From Lachnospiraceae bacterium (GTDB lineage: Bacteria; Bacillota; Clostridia; Lachnospirales; Lachnospiraceae): a stretch of DNA of 64,000 nucleotides. Below, one piece after another: positions 45,968 to 54,382 of this stretch. Location: NCBI GenBank assembly GCA_910575035.1, contig CAJTDL010000009.1:96780-160779 (forward strand). The letters are read 5' to 3'. Under the pieces are notes generated by a model that saw only the letters and a list, made by a program, of their open reading frames with translations, was not told the DNA's origin and searched no databases. Within the stretch, counting starts at the first letter, position 1; each line of letters starts with the position of its first letter. Position numbers and translations under genes: made by a program.

Positions 45968-47146
45968 ATGCAATATGTAAAAATCAGCCAGCTAAAGCCT
46001 GGAATGCGTCTGGGACGGCCTGTTTATAATAGGTTGGGGGTGATGCTCTATGAGCGCGACACCCGCCTGACTGCCCAAGGGATTGCCGGGATACAGAATT
46101 TCGGCCTCTGGGGGCTTTATATTCTGGAGCCTGCCGAACCGGCGCCGCCGCTTTCCAAAGAGGACATTGAAATGGAGCGGTTTCTAACAGTTTCCACATT
46201 CCGGCTGAAGGATTCCCTGGATCTGCTTATAAATGGCATGGCCTCAAAAGACATCCTCTTGCTTGCCCAGACAATTTTGCGGGCATTTGGGACGCTGGAC
46301 CATAAGATACATTTTCTGAAAAACCTGCGCAGCCATGAGGATTATGTGTATAAGCACAGCCTGAATACGGCAATTTTAGCGGCTATGATGGTGGGAAGGC
46401 TCCGCTATCCATACGCAGAGCAGCTTGCCATCGTGTGCGCGGCCCTGCTCCATGACGCAGGGCTTCTGCTGGTGCCAGAGGAGATTATGGAAAAAGGGGA
46501 GCGGCTGATGTCCCAGGACGAGCGCCGCCTGATCCGGGGATACCTGGAAAAGGGATACCAAATGCTGCATCCGGATTACAATGAAAACGGGCTGCCGGAA
46601 CTGACCCTGCAGATTGTGGGGCAGATGACGCGGCTGGAGCATAATGTAAATGTGCCGCTGCAGAAAAATATACGCTGGAAGGATGGCACACATGTGCTCC
46701 ATACGGCCAGCATGTTCGACCAGATGACTTCCATGAACCCGGACAGGGATCCTGTGTCAGATATCTGCGCCGTACGGTTTTTGCAGGAGCATAAAGCATA
46801 TTACCCTGCTAAATATGTCACTGTCCTTACCCAATGCATCCATGTGCTGCCCAGCGGGTGCTGCGTGGATTTTGCAAATGGGCAGAAAGGGATTGTGATA
46901 GAGGAAAACGCAAAGGATTTCTCCCAGCCCAGGGTAATCTTATTTTCTGATAACCGGCTTTTGGATTTTTCTAATGTGACGCTGCAGAAGGCCATGCATA
47001 TCGTAGATGTGATGAAGACTATGGATGTACGCTTAAAGGCTGACCAGGAAACCCTGAAGAAATATAAAAGCGATGCCAGGACGAGGGAGATTTCCAGGCG
47101 GTATTTTGAGAAAAGGAAACGGTTAATCGCGGCAGGAAGGCTTTGA
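45968..47146 (+). CDS. HD-GYP-like protein with a degenerate GYP motif
   Basis: 392 residues from an ATG after TTGGAGGTGC. The N-terminal strand segment MQYVKISQLKPGMRLGRPVY resembles the DUF3391-type start of HD-GYP phosphodiesterases. The HD part is present: HEDYVYKHSLNTAIL and CAALLHDAG. Where HHExxDGxGYP should stand, the sequence is IVGQMTRLEHNVNVP, while ASMFDQMTSMNPDRDP still matches the family downstream. Canonical members hydrolyse c-di-GMP. Loss of metal and GYP residues suggests an inactive or altered enzyme, perhaps a sensor. Confidence 0.8.
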   Translation: MQYVKISQLKPGMRLGRPVYNRLGVMLYERDTRLTAQGIAGIQNFGLWGLYILEPAEPAPPLSKEDIEMERFLTVSTFRLKDSLDLLINGMASKDILLLAQTILRAFGTLDHKIHFLKNLRSHEDYVYKHSLNTAILAAMMVGRLRYPYAEQLAIVCAALLHDAGLLLVPEEIMEKGERLMSQDERRLIRGYLEKGYQMLHPDYNENGLPELTLQIVGQMTRLEHNVNVPLQKNIRWKDGTHVLHTASMFDQMTSMNPDRDPVSDICAVRFLQEHKAYYPAKYVTVLTQCIHVLPSGCCVDFANGQKGIVIEENAKDFSQPRVILFSDNRLLDFSNVTLQKAMHIVDVMKTMDVRLKADQETLKKYKSDARTREISRRYFEKRKRLIAAGRL

Positions 47147-47231
47147 TGGATCATATGGAGATTTGCGCCTGATAAAGCGGGGCATGCCTTCCCGAACAAT
47201 TTGCCCCTTACTCCTCCTTTGGAAAACAAAA

Positions 47232-47266
47232 AAGCACATGGTTCACATTACTCATTCCATGTGCTT
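47232..47266 (-). terminator. Hairpin with T-run on the minus strand
   Basis: AAGCACATGG pairs with CCATGTGCTT; read on the minus strand it is followed by TTTTTGTTTT. It can end minus-strand transcripts coming through the mobile scraps; on the plus strand it is a weaker stop for the HD gene. Confidence 0.65.
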
Positions 47267-47284
47267 GATTGTTCTGCCGATCAC

Positions 47285-47451
47285 GCTGGTACAGCATTTC
47301 CTTAATACGCATATACTAAGTGCCTGATATTTGCGTCAGGGCAAGGCGGCTGAATGAAGCGATGCGGTAATATCGTCGATTGAAGCCAACGCGGCACTGA
47401 TGGAACTAGCGGGTGCTGAATGTATGGTTATTTAAGAAATGCTGTACTAGC
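47285..47451. mobile_element. MITE-like element with 20-bp terminal inverted repeats
   Basis: 167 bp bounded by GCTGGTACAGCATTTCCTTAA and the inverted TTAAGAAATGCTGTACTAGC (one gap, one mismatch). It has no transposase gene; the interior is G+C-richer and has no credible gene. The transposase scrap adjoining it may or may not be related. Confidence 0.6.
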
Positions 47452-47591
47452 CTGTCAATCCCGGACAGATCGTTTAACTGGCCGTGTATGTCCCTTGGAA
47501 CGCCAATCCGGAACTCCCCATACTGGCTCTTAAGGCTTTGCGGGAAATGCCCATCGCGTTTGTTGTCCGTCTGTAAATCTCCCTTTCCCAT
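47452..47591 (-). pseudogene. IS256-type transposase N-terminal fragment
   Basis: The minus frame reads DNKRDGHFPQSLKSQYGEF then RIGVPRD, the conserved N-terminal motif of IS256-like transposases (NG...K...YGEIEIEVPRDR). The remaining several hundred codons with the DDE residues are missing; the similarity stops at the edge of the MITE-like element. Confidence 0.6.
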
Positions 47592-47605
47592 CTATCAAAC
47601 TTTCG

Positions 47606-48970
47606 CTATCCAACCTTTAGCTTCACCGTAAAGCTTTTCTTCTGCCCATTCTTTAAAACTACCCTTACTGTGGCTTCTGTGCTCCCTTTTTGCTTTCCTT
47701 TCACAACGCCTGCCGTGCTCACGCTGGCAATTTTGGGATCCCCCACCCTATAGGAGACATTTTTGATATACTTGCTGCTGGTCCCTTCTGTGCATTTTAC
47801 AGAGATTTGCCCCTTCTTTCCTTTTTTTATGGAAACAGACTTTTTCAGGGACAGGTTTTTTAACAGGGGCTGCTTTTTCATATTGACCGTTATGGCTTTC
47901 GTATAAGAGCCATAGCTCTTTTCCCTGCCTTCCTTGCGATAAGGCCTTACGCGCAGTTTATAGGCGGCATTGGGGGACAATCCTTTGATGACATATTTCC
48001 CAACTGAGCCTTTGGTGAATGTCCTGGCCTTTTTAAATCCGCCGTTCCCTTTTTTCAAATAAATCTCATAGCCATCCGCATTGGATGATTTCTTCCAGCG
48101 CAGGGTAATTTCTGCTGCCCCAGTCTTATATGCGCTTACAGAAGCAGGCGCCTCTACCGCCGGCTTCAATTCTGGTTCCAACGCCGGATACAGAATCCCA
48201 TCCAAAAGCTTTACAGACTGGATCCCCCATTCTCCGGAGCTGCTTCCATAAAGGCCCTTTTCCCCATTCACCTTATAATCAGAATCCACCCTGATCCTAA
48301 AATAAATATCGCCATAAATCGCTGTCTCATATTCCCCAAAGGTTTTATTGACCAGCACCCTTTCTTCAAAAGCCCTTCTTCTATCTATCTCCATCGTGTT
48401 TTTCCGAAAAATGGCGGCAGCCTTCCCCGCCTCCCTTATGGATCCCCGATCCGTACCTAAGGAAGAATATTCTTCCCAGGTCTGGCCCTGGTCCAGGCTG
48501 TAAGCAATTTTAAAATCTCTTGGCCCATCTTCCGAAGCCCCCATTAATACCTTAATGCCGCAAACAGAACCGCGGATATCCTCAACCTTCAGGATCATTT
48601 CTGATTCCGTGCCCCAGGGATTGCCTTCCTCTGCTTTCAGGACGGCAATCCTTTCTGCCTTCCCATCTTCCGCCTGGTATTCCTTTTGGGACCAATACAG
48701 GCTGCTGTCCGCCTGCCCATCCATGCTGGCAGATATGGCTACCACAGGGTCTGCCTTCAGATAATCCTCAAAATCCGTGACATCCTTCTTCGATTCCCCG
48801 CTGCGCAACGGGCCTGTGGCCTCTCCAGCCTTCCCTGCTATAGGATGAAAAAACCATCCTACTGCCATATCGCTTTCCCCTGTATCCGCATCAGCTCCAA
48901 ACGCTTCCATGGGAGCCATCAATGCCATAAACAGAGCCATACACCATGCCATACACCTTCTTTTTCCCAT
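47606..48970 (-). CDS. Secreted protein with FN3 and Big-like domains
   Basis: 454 residues from an ATG after TGGAGGAGG. Signal peptide ending EAFGADA. The region to about 280 is a beta-rich domain I do not recognise (SVCGIKVLMGASEDGPRDFK, DIYFRIRVDSDYKVNGEKG), possibly carbohydrate-binding. A fibronectin III domain follows (ITLRWKKSSNADGYEIYLKK), then a C-terminal Big-like domain (VGDPKIASVSTAGVVKGKQK). No anchor motif. Its promoter belongs to the TGCAACA/CTCTTA group shared with neighbouring envelope genes. Confidence 0.85.
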   Translation of the reverse strand: MGKRRCMAWCMALFMALMAPMEAFGADADTGESDMAVGWFFHPIAGKAGEATGPLRSGESKKDVTDFEDYLKADPVVAISASMDGQADSSLYWSQKEYQAEDGKAERIAVLKAEEGNPWGTESEMILKVEDIRGSVCGIKVLMGASEDGPRDFKIAYSLDQGQTWEEYSSLGTDRGSIREAGKAAAIFRKNTMEIDRRRAFEERVLVNKTFGEYETAIYGDIYFRIRVDSDYKVNGEKGLYGSSSGEWGIQSVKLLDGILYPALEPELKPAVEAPASVSAYKTGAAEITLRWKKSSNADGYEIYLKKGNGGFKKARTFTKGSVGKYVIKGLSPNAAYKLRVRPYRKEGREKSYGSYTKAITVNMKKQPLLKNLSLKKSVSIKKGKKGQISVKCTEGTSSKYIKNVSYRVGDPKIASVSTAGVVKGKQKGSTEATVRVVLKNGQKKSFTVKLKVG

Positions 48971-49035
48971 ATAAACCTCCTCCATTCTGTGTTTTCTGGA
49001 ATCCTCCCAGGCTAAATTTCCTATATTCCATTTTT

Positions 49036-49076
49036 TAAGAGACCTTTTCTGGATAGAATGTTGCATTCATGTTGCA
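49036..49076 (-). promoter_or_regulatory. ECF-like promoter A (FN3 protein)
   Basis: Minus strand: TGCAACATT (49057-49065), a 15-bp spacer and CTCTTA (49036-49041). A second TGCAACA lies 11 bp further upstream. The predicted start is about 60 nt before the ATG. Confidence 0.6.
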
Positions 49077-49149
49077 TTGAGCTAAACAAACCATTCTCTG
49101 GCAGGATTATATCCTATGGAAAAAGGCAGCTTCCATGGGCTGCCTCCCG

Positions 49150-50400
49150 CTATTGCCGCTTTCCTTTTCGAAAAACAGCCTTATCTACCATTTCCCCCTT
49201 TGCGTCCTCCACAAAAAAGGCATATCCCCCACGGATTTCCCCTCCCATCCTTGCTTTTGCTTCTTCCAGGGAAATCAGATGGATATTGTTCAGCTGTGCC
49301 AACTCCCTGGCCAGCCCCCCTTTCGGATCCGGTGCCTTCTCCTGGTACAGATAGCAGGCATACCTGTCATCCGACAGCCACTGCACATACCGCTTCAGGC
49401 TTTTTGCCGCTTTCATCCACTTTATTTTTTCCTGCAAAAATATGGCAAAATCCGCATTCCATTCCTCCGCCACCTCCGGCGTATCCCGGTAATCCTTCAG
49501 GCCGCAGTGCTGTGACAGGTAATCCCCCATATAACGCGTCAGCTTTTTCGAGCCAAACAAGTTTACATGGTTCCGGTCCCCAAAGTCAACGCTGTAATCC
49601 AGCAGCCCCTCCTCATGCGCCATGTCCAAAAAATCCACGCCATGCGCCTTTGCCACGCCAGGCACTGCATTGATTCCCCTCTGCTCCTCCTCTGAGCCGC
49701 AAAAAGGAAAGGCTGCCAGCACCAGCTTAATCCCCCGTTTCTGGCACTCTTCAATAATCTTTTCCAGATAGCAAAACCCTACCGTGTCCGTAGGGGACAT
49801 ATCCTCTTTCGCAATATACTGGAAACCAGAAAAATCTGCCAGCTTATCCTTAAGCTGGCTGCCCTTCATTGGGGACAGCTGATAATTGAAATCCTGCTTT
49901 TCCAGCTCCTCCCAACGGCTATGGTAAACAGAGAATTTACAGATATACTCAAACCTCTCCTCCCAGGTATCAAACATATCGCAAATCCCTTTCAGCTTTG
50001 CGGCAGAAAGGGGGATGCTGTCAAGCCCCACATGGGACACCCGGTCATCATGGTGCTTTTCATTCATATGGACCTTAAAGGCGTCCAATACAACCACCTC
50101 CGGCTGAGCCTGTTCCAATGCGCACACCAGCGTCCAGTATGTCTGCGGCAGGGTGCTGCTTGACGCCGCCAGGTTATAAGAACGGATTCCATATTGCTCC
50201 CACAAATCCATTGGCTGTATGCCATAGTAGACATGGCTGGTTCCCAAAAACCACACGTCATACCCTTTGGGATCCTCCCAAAACCGCGCATAATTCTTCA
50301 CACTGTTTTTCCGCTCTAGGACCGACGCAGCCAAGGCCAAAACAGCGCAGAGCAGCGCCGCAAAGCAAAGGGAAGCCGCTAATTTTTTTACCCTATCCAT
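49150..50400 (-). CDS. SGNH/DltD-like surface esterase or acyltransferase partner
   Basis: 416 residues from the ATG after AGGAGGATTGGAT. One N-terminal membrane anchor (LCFAALLCAVLALAASV), then an extracellular SGNH-type domain: Ser in FLGTSHVYYGIQP, Asn in SYNLAASSS, and the C-terminal Asp/His in DRNHVNLFGSKKLT. It follows the MBOAT gene by 17 bp. Such pairs (AlgI/AlgJ, DltB/DltD, PatA/PatB) move acyl groups across the membrane and onto a surface polymer. The polymer is unknown. Confidence 0.85.
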   Translation of the reverse strand: MDRVKKLAASLCFAALLCAVLALAASVLERKNSVKNYARFWEDPKGYDVWFLGTSHVYYGIQPMDLWEQYGIRSYNLAASSSTLPQTYWTLVCALEQAQPEVVVLDAFKVHMNEKHHDDRVSHVGLDSIPLSAAKLKGICDMFDTWEERFEYICKFSVYHSRWEELEKQDFNYQLSPMKGSQLKDKLADFSGFQYIAKEDMSPTDTVGFCYLEKIIEECQKRGIKLVLAAFPFCGSEEEQRGINAVPGVAKAHGVDFLDMAHEEGLLDYSVDFGDRNHVNLFGSKKLTRYMGDYLSQHCGLKDYRDTPEVAEEWNADFAIFLQEKIKWMKAAKSLKRYVQWLSDDRYACYLYQEKAPDPKGGLARELAQLNNIHLISLEEAKARMGGEIRGGYAFFVEDAKGEMVDKAVFRKGKRQ

Positions 50401-50417
50401 ATCCAATCCTCCTAATC

Positions 50418-51902
50418 CTAAAACTGAAAATACACAAAAGCCTGGGCATCATAAGCATTCCCCCAGACGCCAAACACCAGCACAAACAAGGTTCCTACGA
50501 TATATACAAGCCAACGGCACCAAATATCCTGCTCCAAAAGCCTGTCCATCACGTTGATTTTCCTGTGCTTCATCCAATCCGCCGCAGCCAATATCAACAT
50601 GGAAAAAACCGCCAGGGAGAACTGCTTCTGGCTCAGGCCCAGCCCATAGATCGAACCATCCATGAAAAACCAGGGATTCTGCATTGTAAAAATGCCGCCC
50701 ACCACATGCAGGGCGTCCCCCAAGGTATCCGCGCGAAAAAAAATCCAGGCGAAATCCACCAGGATAAATGTCACAAGAGCCTGAAAGCACCTATGCCCAA
50801 AGCTCTCCTCCTTTACCTGCAGCAATCTCCCCGCCTTTTTCCGCAAAGGCTGGCACAAGCTGCCCACCACCTGGAACAAACCGTTCAGCCCGCCCCATAT
50901 GACAAAGCTCCACTGCGCTCCATGCCACAGCCCGCTGACCAAAAATACCACCATAATATTCACATATCTCCTCACCGCCCCCTTGCGGCTGCCGCCCAAT
51001 GGGATATACAAGTAATCCCGGAACCAGGAGGTCAGGGAAATATGCCACCTCCTCCAGAACTCCGCTACCGACCTGGCAAAATAGGGGCAGTCGAAGTTTT
51101 CCATCAGCTGAAACCCCATGACCTTTGCAGCCCCTGCCGCAATAATGGAATACCCGGAAAAATCACAGTATATCTGGATGGCAAACAGGACGCTTGCCAA
51201 CAGGTACTGTTCCCCTTGGTAGCTGTACAAATCCCCATAAACCGTGTCTACCAAAAAAGCAAGCCGGTCCGCAATCACGATTTTCTGGAAATACCCCCAC
51301 AGCATCAGCAAAAGCCCGCGCCGGAAATTTTCATAAGAAAAAGAATGGCCGCAGCTAATCTGCTTCAGCAGATTTTTTGAACGCTCAATCGGCCCTGCCA
51401 CCAACTGCGGAAAAAAGGACACGAACAGCGCGTACTTCAAGAAATTCCGCTCCACATAAATGTCCTTCCGGTACACATCCATGGTATAGCTGAGCGCCTG
51501 GAACGTATAAAAGGAAATCCCCACCGGCAGCAGCAGGCTAAACCCGGGCGTAATAACTGCCAAACCGCACGTTTCCAACAGGGCATTCAGGTTCTCAATG
51601 GCAAAATCAAAATATTTAAACAAAAACAGGATAGAAAGGTTCATACAGAAGCTCATTGCCACAAAAAGCTTTTTCCAACCCAAAGGCTTCTTCTTCCTGT
51701 CACACCAGTCAATACACAGCCCGCTAAGATACGTGATAGCTGTGGAATACAGCAGCAGCATAGCATACTTCGCATTCCAGCACATATAGAAAAAATAGCT
51801 TGCCGCCAGAAGCCAGAGATACCTGGCCTTTTTGGGTATAGCATAATACATCAATACCACAATAGGGAAAAACATTAAAAAATCTATCGAATGAAACAAC
51901 AT
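50418..51902 (-). CDS. MBOAT family membrane O-acyltransferase (AlgI/DltB-like)
   Basis: 494 residues from the ATG after TTGGAGGAGTGATGG. Polytopic; family motifs FFPQLVAGPIERSKNLLKQ, DFSGYSIIAAGAAKVMGF, FWRRWHISLTSWFRDYLYIP and the catalytic-His motif SGLWHGAQWSFVIWGG. It passes acyl groups (often acetyl) from the cytosol to an extracellular acceptor with the SGNH protein encoded next. No dltA/dltC genes adjoin, so peptidoglycan or polysaccharide acetylation is more likely than teichoic acid alanylation. Confidence 0.93.
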   Translation of the reverse strand: MLFHSIDFLMFFPIVVLMYYAIPKKARYLWLLAASYFFYMCWNAKYAMLLLYSTAITYLSGLCIDWCDRKKKPLGWKKLFVAMSFCMNLSILFLFKYFDFAIENLNALLETCGLAVITPGFSLLLPVGISFYTFQALSYTMDVYRKDIYVERNFLKYALFVSFFPQLVAGPIERSKNLLKQISCGHSFSYENFRRGLLLMLWGYFQKIVIADRLAFLVDTVYGDLYSYQGEQYLLASVLFAIQIYCDFSGYSIIAAGAAKVMGFQLMENFDCPYFARSVAEFWRRWHISLTSWFRDYLYIPLGGSRKGAVRRYVNIMVVFLVSGLWHGAQWSFVIWGGLNGLFQVVGSLCQPLRKKAGRLLQVKEESFGHRCFQALVTFILVDFAWIFFRADTLGDALHVVGGIFTMQNPWFFMDGSIYGLGLSQKQFSLAVFSMLILAAADWMKHRKINVMDRLLEQDIWCRWLVYIVGTLFVLVFGVWGNAYDAQAFVYFQF

Positions 51903-52024
51903 TCCATCACTCCTCCAATCCTCCAGAACTGCATTCTCACTTTTCTTTCCATAACCCCTCCTTTCCCTGCCTTTCACCTCCGGGATTTGCTTTTATAACC
52001 ATATTATTCCTTCACTAATTATAT

Positions 52025-52054
52025 TAAGAGTATTTTTTCCAAAATAATGTTGCA
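52025..52054 (-). promoter_or_regulatory. ECF-like promoter B (MBOAT-SGNH)
   Basis: Minus strand: TGCAACATT, exactly 15 bp, CTCTTA (52025-52030), about 120 nt before the MBOAT start. A sigma-A-like TATAAT overlaps just downstream. Confidence 0.55.
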
Positions 52055-52211
52055 TTCCTTTTTTAAAAAATGCTTTTACATTGATAAAACAGACTTCATC
52101 CGAAAATGGTGGGAAAGCAATGATGCAGTTACGCTGGCCACCCGCCCGCGGCGTTTTGGGAAAACCCTGAATATGAAAGTGCTGATTGGATCGCCCGGCG
52201 GGGAACTTTAA
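52047..52211 (+). pseudogene. Internally deleted AAA-ATPase-like/PD-(D/E)XK_9 gene
   Basis: The plus frame reads CFYIDKTDFIRKWWESNDAV then TRPRRFGKTLNM, the N-terminal P-loop region of AAA-ATPase-like proteins (PF09820 type). It then jumps straight to KVLIGSPGGEL and stop, the C-terminal tail of the associated nuclease domain. Most of the gene, over 400 codons, has been deleted in frame. A complementary C-terminal fragment lies at 59079. Confidence 0.65.
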
Positions 52212-52213
52212 CC

Positions 52214-52256
52214 CAACAGCCCCCAAACCGCGGCAGCCTGCAGTTTGGGGCTGTTG
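52214..52256. terminator. Strong hairpin, copy 1
   Basis: CAACAGCCCC(C)AAAC pairs with GTTTGGGGCTGTTG. It separates the ATPase scrap from the 3' end of the chimeric lipoprotein gene. No long T-run. Duplicated at 59279. Confidence 0.65.
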
Positions 52257-52284
52257 ATCCTTCTTGCATGCTGTCAGGCGCTTC

Positions 52285-53500
52285 TCATAAGCTGCCCCAT
52301 TCTTCATACATAGCCACAAAATCATTGACCGCCTTCTTGTTATGGACGCCTATGCAGCTAAAAAACCCATCATTGGGAAGCTCCTTCTGGTTATGCCAAT
52401 TCAGGTTTAAGATTTTCTCATCCAAATCCACTTCAACTACAAGCGTATCAATATCATGTATCCAAAAGGCTCCCTCTGGCTGCCCATTCAATACAATCGT
52501 CAAAGGATGCTCAAACTGAAACAAAATATAGTAATCTTCCCCATTTTCTTGGGACACATTCTCCAGGTTCTCCAAAGACTCCCCATCCAGGTATCCCATA
52601 TCCTCATCGGAATACCTATTTCCTAATAAAAATGCAGAAAATTCCTGGATAAACGCCTGTCCATCACTTTCCAAAAGATCCAATTCCTGCTGGCTTCCCC
52701 CATGATAAATCCTGCAAGCCTGCACTTGGCAGCCTTCCATCCCAAGAAAATGAACTTGCCCCGTTTTCCCATCTTCCCCCTCCTGCCCTGTATCGGTTCT
52801 TGAGATAAGCTGCAGCATTTCCGCCCTCCCTGCCTTCTGCTCTGCCTGGCTTTCCTCCAGTTTTTCAAACGCCTCTGTCCAGCTTTCCGTCTGGTCCCAT
52901 TCCTTGCATTTTTCCAGAAACCCCGCTTCCATTTTCGGATCCTGGCATACCAGGGGATAATAAAGCCCCTCGCCAGCCTGCCTATTTAATGTCAGTGTAT
53001 TTTTACCTATTTTTATAATTACTGCCCTCAAATTTTCCGTTCGCATATGCGTAGTCCACACATCCTTTTTTTCTGGAAATACAAAAGGGACCTCCTGGCC
53101 AAATTGAAGGCAAACAAAATAATTGCCCTTATTGATTTTCGCCAGCTCTTCCAACCCTTTATCATTTAGGTCAAGCATTCCGCTTGTACATAAAGCTGTA
53201 ATCTGGGTTTTCCAAAAATCCAGAGAGCATCTGCACAAGGTATTTCCCCCTGGCTTCACTCATATCAATTTCTTCCTGACGTTCCCCATAATATACTTGG
53301 CAAGCCTGAATAGCACTACTGTCACCCCCAAGGAATGACGCTTTATATTCCTCAGAACTTTCTTCCGCTGCTTTTTTCCTCTCTGCATCCTTTTCTTCCT
53401 GTAAATTTTCCTGTATTACCTCTTTGTCATGCCATTCATTCCGCAGCCTGCCATAAGCAATATCATAATATACAATGCAATAATCATTTTTTCTTTCATG
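52285..53500 (-). pseudogene. Chimeric, frameshifted lipoprotein gene (P1)
   Basis: Reads as one member of the repeated lipoprotein family but is broken twice relative to its near-identical copy at 57214-58407. One base is missing near 53431, inside the signal peptide (the copy has TGCCCATTC, here TGCCATTC), and two bases are missing near 53188 (GTATAC to GTAC). The ATG at 53500 with AGGTGA upstream is intact. Left of 52470-52481 the sequence instead matches the gene at 59351, so the 3' end (GAFWIHDIDTLVVEVDLDEK onward) came from a different paralogue. Long frames remain (52285-53259), so a truncated cytoplasmic product is possible but no lipoprotein. Confidence 0.75.
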
Positions 53501-53719
53501 AACAATCACCTGCCCTTTGTCAAATCATAATTATGAAATATTTACAAAATCCCAGTTACGATTATTTTACCACAAGATTTTGGGAGAAAAACAGCCCTAT
53601 TTTGCAGTTTATACAAAATAGGGCTGCAACTGGATATTTCCATGAAGGCTTATTTCCCACAACCCATAAAAAATAACACGCCATTTTGTCCCCTTATACC
53701 CAACTATGCTATTTCTGGG

Positions 53720-54202
53720 TTATTTACGCCAGTTCTCTTCAAAGGTGTACCCATATTCTGCCAGTTCCTCCAGTTCCTCCTGGCCTTTAGAAAGGAAGCC
53801 CCTGTCTCCCGTGCCTCTTTCTATAAGAATGCATTTATATGCCCCTATAGTGCCAGGAAAGGCGGTATTCATCACCTCATCCACTGCAACCATAACGACA
53901 TCTCCATTCATAAGTTCTGAAAACATCGACTCATCTTCTGTAACCAACATAGTGAACCCACCACTATTCTCTCCCATAAAAAAGGAATCCCCACCATCCG
54001 TCCTCATGTAATATCCCTTGTCAAGCCCCCCGTAATCAGAATAATCCTGAAAATTTGGGCTACTGTCTTCCTCAGCATTTTGGATGGAAGCCTGCTTACC
54101 AGCCTCCTTATCTTGAACCGCAATAAATATCACTAGAACAATGCAGGCAATCGCCGTAATGCCAAACAATATCCATGGAACTGCTAATTTTTTTCTGCTC
54201 AT
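53720..54202 (-). CDS. Small membrane-anchored protein (P2)
   Basis: 160 residues from the ATG 6 nt after AGGAGG. One N-terminal membrane helix (WILFGITAIACIVLVIFIAV) then an extracytoplasmic domain with YGGLDKGYYMRTDGGDSFFM and VMNTAFPGTIGAYKCILIER. I do not recognise a family. Its ribosome site overlaps the stop codon of a lost lipoprotein gene (scrap at 54213), so it was once the second gene of a lipoprotein operon. A truncated copy of its 3' end lies at 58524 next to the duplicated lipoprotein gene. Confidence 0.75.
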   Translation of the reverse strand: MSRKKLAVPWILFGITAIACIVLVIFIAVQDKEAGKQASIQNAEEDSSPNFQDYSDYGGLDKGYYMRTDGGDSFFMGENSGGFTMLVTEDESMFSELMNGDVVMVAVDEVMNTAFPGTIGAYKCILIERGTGDRGFLSKGQEELEELAEYGYTFEENWRK

Positions 54203-54212
54203 AGCCATCCTC

Positions 54213-54290
54213 CTAGTATAAGTTGCTCCATTCCCCGTACATCTCCACTAAATCATTGGCCGTCTTCAGATTTTTTTCATATCCACAAAT
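54213..54290 (-). pseudogene. C-terminal scrap of a family lipoprotein
   Basis: ICGYEKNLKTANDLVEMYGEW and stop align with the family ending (IGVHNKKAANDFVAMYEEW). No upstream part is left in frame. It directly precedes P2. Confidence 0.7.
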
Positions 54291-54382
54291 TTACCAATAG
54301 CTGTATAGTGATCCATGCATTTTCTTCAAGCAACGCTGATATTTTTATTTCTATTGGTGCCTCTGTGTTGCCATTGCCTTTC

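Noticed and set aside
47285..47451. A tRNA or structured RNA gene because of the strong outer pairing
   Set aside because: The pairing is limited to terminal inverted repeats, and no cloverleaf or tRNA box sequences are visible.
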